Assembly (NCBI GenBank): GCA_017470525.1
Contig: JAFUYM010000066.1
Location: 1 to 46,679 of the forward strand
Direction: 5' to 3'
Source: Bacteroidaceae bacterium
Lineage (GTDB): Bacteria > Bacteroidota > Bacteroidia > Bacteroidales > Bacteroidaceae
DNA length: 46,679 nucleotides
Positions 14,485 through 23,584 of the stretch are shown here, piece after piece (positions within the stretch are counted from its first letter, which is position 1; each line of letters opens with the position of its first letter). Both the position numbers and the translations under genes were made by a program. The notes under the pieces were generated by a model. It saw nothing but the letters and a program-made list of their open reading frames with translations. It searched no databases and had not been told where the DNA came from.

Positions 14485-16920
14485 ATGAGAAAACTTCTTT
14501 TGCTTGCCATCTTGGCAATGATGGGTGTCGGCACACAGGCACAGCGGGTGGAGAACTGGGCGAAGATTCAGGGAGACCGCTTCCAGAACATGGTCATCCG
14601 CGGCTTTCACACCGAGTTGGAGGCGGTGTATGAGGAGAAGAACATCTCGCTCAGCAGCGACGACGAGAAGCAGTTTGATGCCCTCATGGCGAAACTCTTC
14701 CCCTCCCACTCTTACGGTACACAGACAACCATCGGCACACAGGAGCACCTGAAGAACCCTTCCATCGTGAACATCCAGAACTACTTCAACCGCTACTACA
14801 AGCCCAATAATGTAGCAATTTGCATGGTGGGTGATCTTGATTATGACAAGACGATGGATGCCATCGAACGCTATTTCGGCGCTTGGCAACCGGGCAAGGA
14901 CATCAGTCCCCGTCAGTTCCCTGCACAGCCCGTCTTCACGACTCCGCAAGACACTTCGGTGGTGGGCATCGAGCAGGGGAGCATTATCCTGGGCTGGCGA
15001 TTCAAAGGAGCCGCCAACCAGCAGAACGACACCCTGCAACTCGTCAGCAACATCCTCAGCAACGGTAAGGCAGGACTCATCGACCTCGACCTGAATCAGA
15101 AGATGCGCATACAGGAAGGTGGCGCACAACTGCTGCCCCTGAAAGACTACAGCGTTCTCGCCCTCGTCGGCTACCCCAACGAGTCCCAAACACTCGACGA
15201 AGTGAAAGCCCTCCTGCTCTCCGAAGTGAAGAAACTGAAGCAAGGCGACTTCGACGACCATCTCATCACCGCCATCGTCAACAACCTGAAACTGCACTAC
15301 AACCGCCAGATTGAGGAGAACCGTGGACGTGTCGGCGTGCTGGTCGATGCCTACATCAACGGAAGCGAGTGGGCAGAAGCCGTCCACCAGATTGACCGCA
15401 TCAGCCATCTGACCAAAGACGACGTGGTTCGTTTTGCCAATCAATACCTCACCGATGGCTATGTCTGCGCCCTCAAACTGCAAGGCGAGGACACCAGCAT
15501 CAAGAAGATTGACAAGCCCGAAATCACCCCGATTCCGACCAATCGCGACCTGCATAGCGCCTTCCTCGACGGCATCAACGAGAGCCACGTTGACCCCATC
15601 CAACCCAAGTTTGCCAACTTCAAGGAGGAACTCACCTTCTGGACGACCAAGAAGAAACTGCCCGTCATCTACAAGCAGAACACCACTAATGACCTCTTCA
15701 CTCTCGCCTTCCACTACGAGTTTGGCAATGAGGCAGACAACCGCTACGATGTTGCCGCCGACTACATCACTCTGCTCGGCACAGACAAACTCACAAACGA
15801 GGACATCCAAAAGAAGTTCTACGAGATGGCTTGCAGTTACAGCGTCAGTGTGGCAGAAGAAGAGATGAACATCACCATCACGGGTCTTGCCGACCGGATG
15901 CAAGATGCCCTCGCCCTCACCGAACAGGTGCTCAGCAGTGCCAAGGCAGACAAAGAAGTGTACAACCAGTACGTGGAGCAGACACTCAAGAGCCGCGAAG
16001 ACCAGAAGAAGGAGCAACGCCCCTGCTTCAACCGCGCATGGGCATACACCCTCTATGGCGACTATAACCCCTACACCAACATCATGAGTGCCGATGCCCT
16101 GAAGAGCACCGACCCACAGACCCTGCTCGACCTGCTGAAGAACCTCTCCGGCATGGAGCACACCGTCATCTACTACGGTCCATGGGAGAAAAGCAAAGTG
16201 GAGCAGACCGTCAACAAACTGCACAAGACACCCAAGAAGTTGCTTCCAGCCTTGGAGAACAAACCCTACGTGTTCCAGCAGACCCCACAGACAGCGGTGT
16301 ACTTGGCTCCCTACGATGCCAAGAACATCTACATGCGCAAGTATCACAACGAAGGCACACAGTGGACACCTGAGAAGGCAGCCGTGGAAGACCTCTTCAA
16401 CGAATACTTTGGTGGTGGCATGAACACCATCGTCTTTCAGGAACTGCGCGAGGCACGTGGATTGGCTTACAATGCCAGTGCCTACTATGCCTCGCCCGAC
16501 AAGAAAGACGAGCCCGAGTATGCTATGGAGCACATCATCAGCCAAAACGACAAAATGATGGACTGCATTCACGTCTTCAACGACATCACCGAGCAGATGC
16601 CACAGAGTGATGCCGCTTTCCAACTCGCCAAACAGTCGCTCACCAAGACCCTCCAGAGCCGCCGCGTCACCAAGTTTGCCCTCATCAACTACTACCTCCA
16701 GATGAAAAAACTCGGACTCGACTATGATCTCTACGAGAGTGTGTACAACACCCTCCCCACTCTCACCCTTCAAGACATCACCCGCTTCGAGCAGCAGCAC
16801 ATGACCCACAAGCCCTGGCACTACATCATCCTCGGTGACGAGAAGGAACTGAACATGGACGAACTCCAGAAGATAGCCCCTGTTAAGCGGCTTACCCTTG
16901 AAGAGATTTTTGGATATTAA
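14485..16920 (+). CDS. M16-family (insulinase-like) protein lacking the HXXEH zinc motif
   Basis: An 811-residue exported protein with signal peptide MRKLLLLAILAMMGVGTQAQ. Directly after it comes RVENWAKIQGDRFQNMVIRGFHTELEAVYEEKN, which in full-length Bacteroidales M16 peptidases (about 950 residues) lies some 170 residues from the N-terminus. The segment in between, carrying HXXEH with both zinc histidines and the catalytic Glu, is absent; only the distal Glu region remains. The second half is intact, including the substrate-binding FQELREARGLAYNASAYY near 652-668. The enzyme should therefore be proteolytically inactive, or a non-catalytic subunit. The frame is fully open. It precedes the GH43 gene by 17 bp. 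Confidence 0.85.
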   Translation: MRKLLLLAILAMMGVGTQAQRVENWAKIQGDRFQNMVIRGFHTELEAVYEEKNISLSSDDEKQFDALMAKLFPSHSYGTQTTIGTQEHLKNPSIVNIQNYFNRYYKPNNVAICMVGDLDYDKTMDAIERYFGAWQPGKDISPRQFPAQPVFTTPQDTSVVGIEQGSIILGWRFKGAANQQNDTLQLVSNILSNGKAGLIDLDLNQKMRIQEGGAQLLPLKDYSVLALVGYPNESQTLDEVKALLLSEVKKLKQGDFDDHLITAIVNNLKLHYNRQIEENRGRVGVLVDAYINGSEWAEAVHQIDRISHLTKDDVVRFANQYLTDGYVCALKLQGEDTSIKKIDKPEITPIPTNRDLHSAFLDGINESHVDPIQPKFANFKEELTFWTTKKKLPVIYKQNTTNDLFTLAFHYEFGNEADNRYDVAADYITLLGTDKLTNEDIQKKFYEMACSYSVSVAEEEMNITITGLADRMQDALALTEQVLSSAKADKEVYNQYVEQTLKSREDQKKEQRPCFNRAWAYTLYGDYNPYTNIMSADALKSTDPQTLLDLLKNLSGMEHTVIYYGPWEKSKVEQTVNKLHKTPKKLLPALENKPYVFQQTPQTAVYLAPYDAKNIYMRKYHNEGTQWTPEKAAVEDLFNEYFGGGMNTIVFQELREARGLAYNASAYYASPDKKDEPEYAMEHIISQNDKMMDCIHVFNDITEQMPQSDAAFQLAKQSLTKTLQSRRVTKFALINYYLQMKKLGLDYDLYESVYNTLPTLTLQDITRFEQQHMTHKPWHYIILGDEKELNMDELQKIAPVKRLTLEEIFGY

Positions 16921-16937
16921 ACATTTTCAAGTCTGTT

Positions 16938-18464
16938 ATGAGAAGAATATTATTCGTATTATCTCTGTTAATGACTTACGGGGCTATGCAGGCACAAAAC
17001 CCTATTGTGTCGCATTGTTATACGGCAGACCCTGCTCCGATGGTGTTTCAGGGGAATGACAGTTTATATGTGTATTGCGACGAAGACATGAATGTGCCAG
17101 GTGTCAATGATTTTTATTACATGGAACGCTGGCGTGTCTATTCTACGGTAGATATGGTAAACTGGACAGACCACGGCATCGCCATGCCGCGCACGGCATT
17201 TTCGTGGGGACGTGAAGGTACTTGTTGGGCAAGCCAGTGTGTGGAGAAGAATGGCACGTATTATTGGTATATATGTCTGTCGAAACCGAATGATTGGCGA
17301 CACTACATCGGTGTGGGAAAGAGTGACAAGCCGTCTGGTCCTTTCAAGGATGCTCGTCGTCAGCCGATTTTCGATACGGGGGAAGGTGGGGACATTGACC
17401 CAACCGTCTTCATTGACGATGACGGGCAGGCATACCTCTATTGGGGCAATAATAAGTTGCGCTATGCAAAGTTGAGAAGCAACATGATTTTGATAGACAC
17501 CAGCATAGGCAATAAGGGAGTGGTGGAAGTGCCACTGACGGCTGAAGCCTTTGGGGGTGTGAAGGTCGATGACAAAGTGACAGGTAGTGATTGTTATGAA
17601 GAGGGACCTTGGCTGGACAAGCGTGGCGATACTTACTACTTGATATATGCAGCAGGAGGTGTGCCTGAACATATTTCTTATAGCACCAGTTCCAGCCCTA
17701 TAGGACCGTGGACTTATCGTGGACAAGTGATGAGACAACAGAACACGGGTTCTTTCACGAATCATAGCGGTATTGTCAACTACCAAGGAAAGGACTACTT
17801 TTTCTATCATATGGGTTGGGCACAAGGAGGTGGAGGTTTTAATCGCAGCATGGCAGTGGAGGAAATGACTTTCAATGCCGATGGAACCATCCGACCCATT
17901 GCCGCCACTCGCACAGGTGTGAAAGCGCTTCGTACGATGAATCCTTACGAGCAGCAACAGGCTGAAACGCTGAATGCAGGATATGGCATTAGTGTGGTAG
18001 GAAATGAATCCACAGGTGTTTATGTGACCGACATCCATTCGGGCGACTCGATGCGTGTGGCAAATGTGGATTTTGGAACTGACGGCGCACATTCCATTAC
18101 TATGCGTGTGGCGTCGGAAAAAGGTGCGGGCTATCTGGTCGTTCGCCTTAATAATGCCAAAGGACGGATATTGGCAAGAATCAAGATAGAATCTACAGGG
18201 GGTGACAATGTGTGGGAAGAGCGTACTTTCAATCTAACCAACATTCCTACAGGCACTCACGATGTGCATTTCAGTTTCACGGGTACAGGAAGTGAGTCCC
18301 TCTTTAATTGGGATTGGTGGCAGTTCAATGAGTTCACTTCCTCTATCGAACACTTCAAAACTCCACAAGAGGATGCCCTCTTTTACACACTTCAAGGCAT
18401 CCCCGTCTCTCATCCTACTCATGGCATCTATATCCACAAAGGAAGGAAATGCGTGATTCGATGA
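16938..18464 (+). CDS. Glycoside hydrolase family 43 protein with CBM6-like domain
   Basis: A 508-residue secreted enzyme acting on arabinose- or xylose-containing plant polysaccharide. Signal peptide MRRILFVLSLLMTYGAMQAQ is followed by a five-bladed propeller with the GH43 acidic triad: Asp31 in TADPAPMV, Asp154 in DIDPTVF, Glu222 in EEGPWL. Residues of about 330-460 form a beta-sandwich like CBM6 (QAETLNAGYGISVV...FNWDWWQFNE). The end, FYTLQGIPVSHPTHGIYIHKG, resembles the C-terminal tails of many Prevotella secreted proteins. No susCD pair is nearby, so it is not in a visible PUL. Codon use is less biased than in the M16 gene next to it, 17 bp upstream. Specificity is undecided. Confidence 0.88.
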   Translation: MRRILFVLSLLMTYGAMQAQNPIVSHCYTADPAPMVFQGNDSLYVYCDEDMNVPGVNDFYYMERWRVYSTVDMVNWTDHGIAMPRTAFSWGREGTCWASQCVEKNGTYYWYICLSKPNDWRHYIGVGKSDKPSGPFKDARRQPIFDTGEGGDIDPTVFIDDDGQAYLYWGNNKLRYAKLRSNMILIDTSIGNKGVVEVPLTAEAFGGVKVDDKVTGSDCYEEGPWLDKRGDTYYLIYAAGGVPEHISYSTSSSPIGPWTYRGQVMRQQNTGSFTNHSGIVNYQGKDYFFYHMGWAQGGGGFNRSMAVEEMTFNADGTIRPIAATRTGVKALRTMNPYEQQQAETLNAGYGISVVGNESTGVYVTDIHSGDSMRVANVDFGTDGAHSITMRVASEKGAGYLVVRLNNAKGRILARIKIESTGGDNVWEERTFNLTNIPTGTHDVHFSFTGTGSESLFNWDWWQFNEFTSSIEHFKTPQEDALFYTLQGIPVSHPTHGIYIHKGRKCVIR

Positions 18465-18514
18465 TACCACCATCGCCTTTTTGAATGGTGCTGCGTGTAA
18501 TTTTTGCAGGAATC

Positions 18515-18559
18515 AAAAAAAGATATCCACCCTTATGATAAGAAGTGGATATCTTTTTT
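18515..18559. terminator. Bidirectional terminator between GH43 and tRNA-Pro
   Basis: AAAAAAGATATCCAC (ending 18530) and GTGGATATCTTTTTT (18544-18558) form a 15-bp perfect stem with A- and T-runs at both ends. It serves the GH43 gene on the plus strand and the tRNA on the minus strand. Confidence 0.88.
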
Positions 18560-18564
18560 GTTGG

Positions 18565-18637
18565 TCGGGATGACGTGACTCGAACACGCGACTCCTACGT
18601 CCCGAACGTAGTGCGCTACCAACTGCGCTACATCCCG
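18565..18637 (-). tRNA. tRNA-Pro (anticodon CGG)
   Basis: The 73-nt minus-strand sequence folds into a full cloverleaf: acceptor CGGGATG/CATCCCG, D-arm GCGC/GCGC with AGTTGGTA loop, anticodon stem CTACG/CGTAG around TTCGGGA, and T-arm with TTCGAGT loop. The anticodon CGG reads the proline codon CCG. CCA is not encoded; the discriminator base is A. It stands alone, without other tRNAs. Confidence 0.95.
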
Positions 18638-18814
18638 CTGCCTTTTTTGTTTTTTGGCGTGCAAAGGTAACTCTTTTATTTTACCCTACCAATTTTTGGC
18701 TCATGTTTTTGAAGGATTGTAAACCAAATGTTGCAACTCATTCCTAAAATTTGCCCATTTTCTGACAAATTGTGATAAATAAATGAAAAAAATCTGAAAT
18801 GGGTGTTGACAGGC

Positions 18815-18845
18815 TTTGTCTAAAAAGGAGAAATGCTTACCTTTG
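18815..18845 (+). promoter_or_regulatory. Promoter of pckA
   Basis: TTTG (18815-18818) and TACCTTTG (18838-18845) with 19-bp spacing, an excellent Bacteroidetes promoter. Transcription from about 18850 gives a leader of roughly 100 nt, in which no riboswitch-like fold is recognisable. Confidence 0.8.
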
Positions 18846-18951
18846 TGCTTGATTTGGTCGATTTCCATGAAGTCAAAGGTCTTGATGGGACTTTCTTCCA
18901 AATGAAAAGGTAAGAAGATATATTATTCACATTATTAATAACACAAGTACT

Positions 18952-20562
18952 ATGGCATTAGATTTGACAAAGTATGGCATCACTGGTTCCACAGTGATTG
19001 CGCACAATCCCTCTTACGAGGAACTTTACAAGGCTGAAATCAACCCTGCTCTCGAAGGCTATGAGAAGGGCAAGGAGACTGAACTCGGTGCAGTGAACGT
19101 GATGACAGGTGTCTTCACGGGTCGTTCTCCTAAAGACAAGTATATCGTTGACAACGACGAGAGCCACAACAACGTATGGTGGACTTCTGACGCCTACAAG
19201 AACGACAACCACCCCATGTCTGAGGAGGTTTGGGCAAAGGTGAAGGACATCGCCATCAAGGAACTCTGCAACAAGCAACTCTACGTGGTTGACGCATTCT
19301 GCGGTGCCAACGAGGCTACCCGTCTGGCTGTACGCTTCATCGTCGAGGTGGCTTGGCAGGCACACTTCATCAAGAACATGTTCATCCAGCCTACCGAAGA
19401 GGAACTGAAGAACTTCGAGCCTAACTTCGTCATCTACAACGCTTCTAAGGCAAAGGTGGAGAACTACAAGGATCTGGGTCTGAACTCAGACACTTGCGTT
19501 GCCTTCAACACCAAGAGCCGTGAGCAGGTCATCATCAACACTTGGTACGGTGGTGAAATGAAGAAGGGTATGTTCTCTATGCAGAACTACTACCTCCCAC
19601 TCAAGGGCATCGCTTCTATGCACTGCTCTGCCAACACTGACATGGAAGGCAAGAACACAGCCATCTTCTTCGGTCTCTCTGGTACAGGTAAGACCACCCT
19701 TTCCACAGATCCAAAGCGTCTCCTCATCGGTGACGACGAGCACGGATGGGACGACGAAGGCGTGTTCAACCTCGAAGGCGGTTGCTACGCTAAGGTCATC
19801 AACCTCTCTAAGGAGAACGAGCCTGACATCTACGGCGCTATCAAGCGCGACGCTCTCCTCGAGAACGTTACTGTGGCTGAGGATGGCAAGATTGACTTCG
19901 CCGACAAGAGCGTAACCGAGAACACTCGCGTTTCTTATCCTATCGAGCACATCACCAACATCGTGAAGAAGGTGAACGGCAAGAGCGCAGGTCCTGCTGC
20001 CAAGAACGTCATCTTCCTCTCTGCCGACGCATTCGGTGTGTTGCCTCCAGTGTCTATCCTCACTCCAGAGCAGACTCAGTACTACTTCCTCTCTGGCTTC
20101 ACTGCAAAACTCGCAGGTACAGAGCGTGGTATCACTGAGCCAACTCCAACTTTCTCTGCTTGCTTCGGTCAGGCATTCCTCGAGTTGCACCCAACCAAGT
20201 ATGCTGAGGAACTCGTGAAGAAGATGCAGAAGAGCGGTGCTAAGGCTTACCTCGTGAACACCGGTTGGAACGGTACTGGCAAGCGCATCTCCATTCCAGA
20301 CACACGTGGTATCATCGACGCCATCCTCGACGGTTCTATCCTCAAGGCTGAGACCAAGAAGATTCCATTCTTCGACTTCGAAGTGCCAACAGCCCTGCCA
20401 AACGTGAACCCAGCCATCCTCGACCCACGCGACACTTACGCTGACGCATCTATCTGGGAAGAGAAGGCAAAGGACCTCGCTGGTCGCTTCATCAAGAACT
20501 TCAACAAGTACACCACCAACGAAGCAGGCAAGGCACTTGTTGCTGCTGGTCCTCAACTCTAA
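18952..20562 (+). CDS. pckA: Phosphoenolpyruvate carboxykinase (ATP)
   Basis: This 536-residue cytoplasmic enzyme interconverts oxaloacetate plus ATP with PEP, CO2 and ADP. In succinate-forming anaerobes it runs mainly towards oxaloacetate, fixing CO2 and conserving energy. Visible motifs are the kinase-1a P-loop GLSGTGKTT (241-249), the metal-binding GDDEHGW (260-266), and GRSPKDKY at 57-64. Length matches the ATP-type family. Codon use is extremely biased, as expected for a highly expressed gene. It has its own strong promoter and a downstream hairpin at 20606-20642. Functionally it feeds oxaloacetate to the fumarate branch, whose fumarase is at 30279-31931. Confidence 0.97.
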   Translation: MALDLTKYGITGSTVIAHNPSYEELYKAEINPALEGYEKGKETELGAVNVMTGVFTGRSPKDKYIVDNDESHNNVWWTSDAYKNDNHPMSEEVWAKVKDIAIKELCNKQLYVVDAFCGANEATRLAVRFIVEVAWQAHFIKNMFIQPTEEELKNFEPNFVIYNASKAKVENYKDLGLNSDTCVAFNTKSREQVIINTWYGGEMKKGMFSMQNYYLPLKGIASMHCSANTDMEGKNTAIFFGLSGTGKTTLSTDPKRLLIGDDEHGWDDEGVFNLEGGCYAKVINLSKENEPDIYGAIKRDALLENVTVAEDGKIDFADKSVTENTRVSYPIEHITNIVKKVNGKSAGPAAKNVIFLSADAFGVLPPVSILTPEQTQYYFLSGFTAKLAGTERGITEPTPTFSACFGQAFLELHPTKYAEELVKKMQKSGAKAYLVNTGWNGTGKRISIPDTRGIIDAILDGSILKAETKKIPFFDFEVPTALPNVNPAILDPRDTYADASIWEEKAKDLAGRFIKNFNKYTTNEAGKALVAAGPQL

Positions 20563-20605
20563 AGCAAGGGAACAACTAGTAAACTTTTACTCTTGTATAT
20601 ATAAA

Positions 20606-20642
20606 GAGAAGCGGCATCTGATAAGTTCAGGTGTCGCTTCTC
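20606..20642 (+). terminator. Terminator hairpin of pckA
   Basis: GAGAAGCGGCA (20606-20616) pairs with TGTCGCTTCTC (20632-20642) with one wobble or mismatch. The T-run after it is weak (ATGTTTGTGT). Confidence 0.6.
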
Positions 20643-20645
20643 ATG

Positions 20646-20677
20646 TTTGTGTATATCATAAAAAAGTATTACCTTTG
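20646..20677 (+). promoter_or_regulatory. Promoter of the RNase H gene
   Basis: TTTG (20646-20649) and TACCTTTG (20670-20677), spacing 20 bp; the start codon is 25 bp downstream. Confidence 0.75.
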
Positions 20678-20702
20678 CATTCGTAATAAATAAAGGGAGC
20701 AA

Positions 20703-21428
20703 ATGGCAAAACAGAAGTTTTATGTGGTATGGAATGGTGCTGAGGATGGGGTGTACACCTCATGGGAGGCATGCAAGGAGGCTGTAGAGGGCTTCTCGGG
20801 GGCGAAATATAAAGCGTTCAAGACGGAAGCAGAGGCGGAAGAGGCATTTGAGATGGGATATGAGGCTTTTCAGGGGAAATTAGAGGAGTTAAAGAAGTTA
20901 GAGGAAGATAAAGACAAATGTGATGCTGACAGTCAGGCATCATCGCAAACTCCGTTAATATCCATAACTTCTGAACGTAGTGGTAACTCCTCAAAACCTT
21001 TTCCTCCTGTAGCCGTCAACGAAGCCATAGCAGTGGATGCAGCATGTAGCGGCAACCCTGGAAAGATGGAGTATCGTGGGGTGTATCTGAAGACGGGGAA
21101 GGAGATTTTTCATTATGGTCCTGTATGGGGTACAAACAATATCGGGGAATTTTTGGCTATTGTACATGGATTGGCTTTGTTGAAGCAGAAGGGGTTGGAC
21201 ACGATGCCTATATACAGCGACAGCGTGAATGCGCAACTGTGGGTGAAGCGGAAGCAGTGCAAGACTACATTAGAACGAAATGAGAAATCGGAGGCTTTGT
21301 ATCAACTGATTGCTCGTGCTGAGACATGGTTGAGAAATAACACATACAGGAATCCGATTATCAAATGGCCGACGGAGGAATGGGGCGAAATCCCTGCTGA
21401 CTTTGGTCGAAAGAGTGGAAAACACTGA
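20703..21428 (+). CDS. Ribonuclease H1 with N-terminal hybrid-binding domain and repeat-derived linker
   Basis: A 241-residue nuclease that degrades RNA in RNA-DNA hybrids. The N-terminal RNase H1/viroplasmin domain (1-55) shows KFYVVWNGAEDGVYTSW and the usual FxGAKYKAFKT. The catalytic domain starts near 104 with Asp112 (IAVDAACSGNPG), Glu149 (GEFLAI), Asp173 (YSDS) and Asp233 (PADFGRKSG). The linker (about 60-100) is encoded by a palindromic repeat of family C; 23 of 27 bases at 20965-20991 match the intergenic copy at 22268-22294. The linker is acidic then Ser-rich and probably disordered, so activity should survive. The gene complements rnhB in hybrid removal. Confidence 0.92.
   Translation: MAKQKFYVVWNGAEDGVYTSWEACKEAVEGFSGAKYKAFKTEAEAEEAFEMGYEAFQGKLEELKKLEEDKDKCDADSQASSQTPLISITSERSGNSSKPFPPVAVNEAIAVDAACSGNPGKMEYRGVYLKTGKEIFHYGPVWGTNNIGEFLAIVHGLALLKQKGLDTMPIYSDSVNAQLWVKRKQCKTTLERNEKSEALYQLIARAETWLRNNTYRNPIIKWPTEEWGEIPADFGRKSGKH
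20883..20992. repeat. Palindromic element, family C, inside the RNase H gene
   Basis: Nested inverted repeats: GAGGAGTTA (20883-20891) with TAACTCCTC (20984-20992), and AGAAGTTA (20893-20900) with TAACTTCT (20965-20972). The block AAAGACAAATGT at 20910-20921 recurs inverted at 22257-22268, and TAACTTCTGAACGTAGTG at 20965 recurs with small changes at 22268. It stays in frame over the whole length. Confidence 0.8.
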
Positions 21429-21528
21429 ATAGGGTATGCCAGAACTATTCATTTCTGAAAAAAAAGGTGTCGTAGAGGGCTTGTGAATAAACTTTTTTCG
21501 GAGGAACGGAAAAATTTTTGGAAAAAGT

Positions 21529-21559
21529 TTTGGGGGATGCGACCTTTTCTTTATCTTTG
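21529..21559 (+). promoter_or_regulatory. Promoter of the reverse rubrerythrin operon
   Basis: TTTG (21529-21532) and TATCTTTG (21552-21559), spacing 19 bp. The leader of about 90 nt has no recognised regulatory fold. The rest of the 21429-21652 gap holds nothing else that I can name. Confidence 0.75.
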
Positions 21560-21652
21560 CAACTCTTAGGATATGCACGACGCTTATAGGCGGGCTATCC
21601 GATGAAAGGTTTGCGATAAAAATGATTAACTAACCCTAAAACTCTAACATTT

Positions 21653-22216
21653 ATGGCTAAAAAATGGGTATGCCCCGTGTGTGGGTATGTTTATGAGGGC
21701 GAGAACCCTCCAGAGAAGTGTCCACAGTGCAAGGTTCCTGGCTCTAAGTTCAAAGAGAAGGAAGAGACTGAAGGACTGAATTTCGCTTGTGAACATGAAG
21801 TAGGCGTGGCTAAGGCTATTCCAGAAGGTGAGGAAGGTGCATTTGTACTTCAGGGCTTGAAAGACCACTTTAATGGTGAGTGTTGTGAAGTAGGTATGTA
21901 TTTGGCAATGGCTCGTCAGGCAGACCGCGAGGGCTATCCCGAAGTGTCTGAGGCTTTCCGTCGCTATGCTTACGAGGAGGCTGACCACGCTTCTCGTTTT
22001 GCTGAACTGCTTGGCGAGATGGTTTGGGACACGAAGACCAACCTGAAGAAGCGAATGGAAGCGGAAGAAGGTGCTTGTGCTGCCAAACTTGACATCGCTA
22101 AGGTGGCTAAGAAACTGGGTCTTGATGCTATTCACGACACGGTTCACGAGATGGCAAAGGACGAGGCACGTCATGGTGCTGGCTTCCAAGGATTGTATAA
22201 CAGATATTTTAAATAG
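21653..22216 (+). CDS. Reverse rubrerythrin (NADH peroxidase-type)
   Basis: A 187-residue non-heme iron protein that reduces hydrogen peroxide, and probably oxygen, in the cytoplasm of anaerobes. Domain order is reversed relative to classical rubrerythrin: an N-terminal rubredoxin-like FeS4 domain (Cys7-x-x-Cys10, Cys23-x-x-Cys26) precedes a four-helix diiron domain with two ExxH motifs (EEADH near 107-111 and DEARH near 173-177). Electrons enter through rubredoxin, encoded next. Expression from a strong promoter is likely. The gap to the rubredoxin gene holds a family C palindrome. Confidence 0.93.
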   Translation: MAKKWVCPVCGYVYEGENPPEKCPQCKVPGSKFKEKEETEGLNFACEHEVGVAKAIPEGEEGAFVLQGLKDHFNGECCEVGMYLAMARQADREGYPEVSEAFRRYAYEEADHASRFAELLGEMVWDTKTNLKKRMEAEEGACAAKLDIAKVAKKLGLDAIHDTVHEMAKDEARHGAGFQGLYNRYFK

Positions 22217-22308
22217 AAAATTCAGAAGTTAGAGACGATACCAAAACGATAGTATGACATTTGTCTTTAACTTCTGAGCATAGTGATAACTTCTATAACT
22301 TCTAAAAA
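22217..22308. repeat. Palindromic element, family C, intergenic copy
   Basis: TCAGAAGTTA near 22222-22231 faces TAACTTCTGA at 22268-22277, with two further TAACTTCT copies at 22287 and 22297. It shares ACATTTGTCTTT and TAACTTCTGAGCATAGTG with the RNase H linker element at 20883-20992. It separates reverse rubrerythrin from rubredoxin. Confidence 0.8.
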
Positions 22309-22320
22309 ACAACGACAATT

Positions 22321-22479
22321 ATGAAGAAATATGTATGTGATACCTGCGGTTGGGAGTACGATCCAGAGGTAGGTTATCCAGAAGGTGGCATTGAGCCAGG
22401 CACTGCATTTGAAGACCTCCCAGATGATTTCGAATGCCCATTGTGTGGTGTTGGTAAAGACCAGTTCTCGGAGGCATAA
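22321..22479 (+). CDS. Rubredoxin
   Basis: A 52-residue electron carrier, [20 protein letters not shown]..., with the standard FeS4 site: Cys6-x-x-Cys9-Gly and Cys39-x-x-Cys42-Gly (ECPLCGVG). Length and spacing are canonical. It should pass single electrons to the reverse rubrerythrin encoded upstream. The stop codon is 3 bp before the GTG start of the dihydrouridine synthase, implying co-transcription and perhaps translational coupling. Confidence 0.95.
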   Translation: MKKYVCDTCGWEYDPEVGYPEGGIEPGTAFEDLPDDFECPLCGVGKDQFSEA

Positions 22480-22482
22480 AGC

Positions 22483-23562
22483 GTGAAGATTCGTAATATC
22501 AATCTTGGAGATAAGCCTGTTCTGTTGGCGCCGATGGAAGACGTGACAGATCAGGCTTTTCGACTTCTATGCAAGGAGTTTGGGGCGAGCATGGTTTATT
22601 CCGAGTTCGTCAGTGCCGACGCGCTCATCCGTAATGTGAACCGCTCATTGGAGAAGATTCGGGTAGATGACCGTGAGCGTCCCGTAGCGATTCAGATTTA
22701 TGGTCGCGATGTGGAGAGCATGGTTGAGGCTGCCCAAATTGTGGAAAGCGAAGCACACCCCGACATTCTTGACATCAACTTTGGCTGTCCTGTGAAGAAG
22801 GTGGCAGGAAAAGGGGCGGGTGCAGGTATGTTGCGCACCCCACAACTGATGCTTGACATCACACGGGAAGTGGTCAAGGCAGTCAAGATTCCCGTGACGG
22901 TGAAGACTCGTTTGGGATGGGATGTTCCGTCATTGTATGACATTCCCTCTGAATGGCATCGTGCCACAGACGAAAAGACTCCTTTCATTCTCGAACTGGC
23001 AGAACGATTGCAGGATTGTGGTATCGAAGCACTGACTATTCATGGCAGGACACGTAGCCAGATGTATCAAGGCGAGGCGGATTGGACGCTGATAGGTGAG
23101 GTGAAGGCTCATCCCCATATCACCATTCCTATCATTGGCAATGGCGACATCTGCACAGCCGAACAAGCCTCCGATGCCATCAGTCATTATGGTGTGGATG
23201 CTGTCATGATAGGACGTGCCACCTTCGGTCAACCTTGGCTTTTCAAGGATGTACGCACTTATCTCGACACGGGGCATCATGATGATACCATGACACTCGA
23301 CTGGAAGATGGACGTCTTGAAACGACAGATACAGAAAAGTGTTGAATATTCTCTCCGCGAAGACAATGCCCTTAAAGAACGCAAGCGCACCGAACTCGGT
23401 GGCATTATGCACGTGCGCCGCCACCTCGCCAACAGCCCTCTCTTCAAAGGCATCCCCGACTTTCGCCAAACCCGCATCAAGATTCTCCGTGCTGAAACCC
23501 AAGAAGAACTCTTTGCCCTCCTTGATGAAGCAAAGGCACGTATCTTACAGACTTTGGGCTAA
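22483..23562 (+). CDS. tRNA-dihydrouridine synthase
   Basis: A 359-residue FMN enzyme that reduces uridines in tRNA D-loops. It shows the Dus barrel signature: APMEDVTD (16-23), the catalytic Cys102 in NFGCPVKKVAGKGAGAGML, KTRLGW and HGRTRSQMYQG. It begins with GTG, 3 bp after the rubredoxin stop; this start gives the normal N-terminus MKIRNINLGDKPVLLAPMEDVTD. It is most like the DusB group. Co-transcription with rubredoxin may be fortuitous. The gene converges on the EamA transporter with 22 bp between stops. Confidence 0.95.
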   Translation: MKIRNINLGDKPVLLAPMEDVTDQAFRLLCKEFGASMVYSEFVSADALIRNVNRSLEKIRVDDRERPVAIQIYGRDVESMVEAAQIVESEAHPDILDINFGCPVKKVAGKGAGAGMLRTPQLMLDITREVVKAVKIPVTVKTRLGWDVPSLYDIPSEWHRATDEKTPFILELAERLQDCGIEALTIHGRTRSQMYQGEADWTLIGEVKAHPHITIPIIGNGDICTAEQASDAISHYGVDAVMIGRATFGQPWLFKDVRTYLDTGHHDDTMTLDWKMDVLKRQIQKSVEYSLREDNALKERKRTELGGIMHVRRHLANSPLFKGIPDFRQTRIKILRAETQEELFALLDEAKARILQTLG

Positions 23563-23584
23563 GGAGATGAGAGTATTTATAGTG

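Noticed and set aside
14473-16821. A 782-codon open frame antisense to the M16 gene
   Set aside because: It mirrors the M16 coding sequence, its product is low-complexity His/Leu/Val-rich and without motifs. It results from the strong codon bias of the sense gene.
18850-18951. A riboswitch in the pckA leader
   Set aside because: The roughly 100-nt leader shows no conserved aptamer features or terminator/antiterminator pair that I can recognise.
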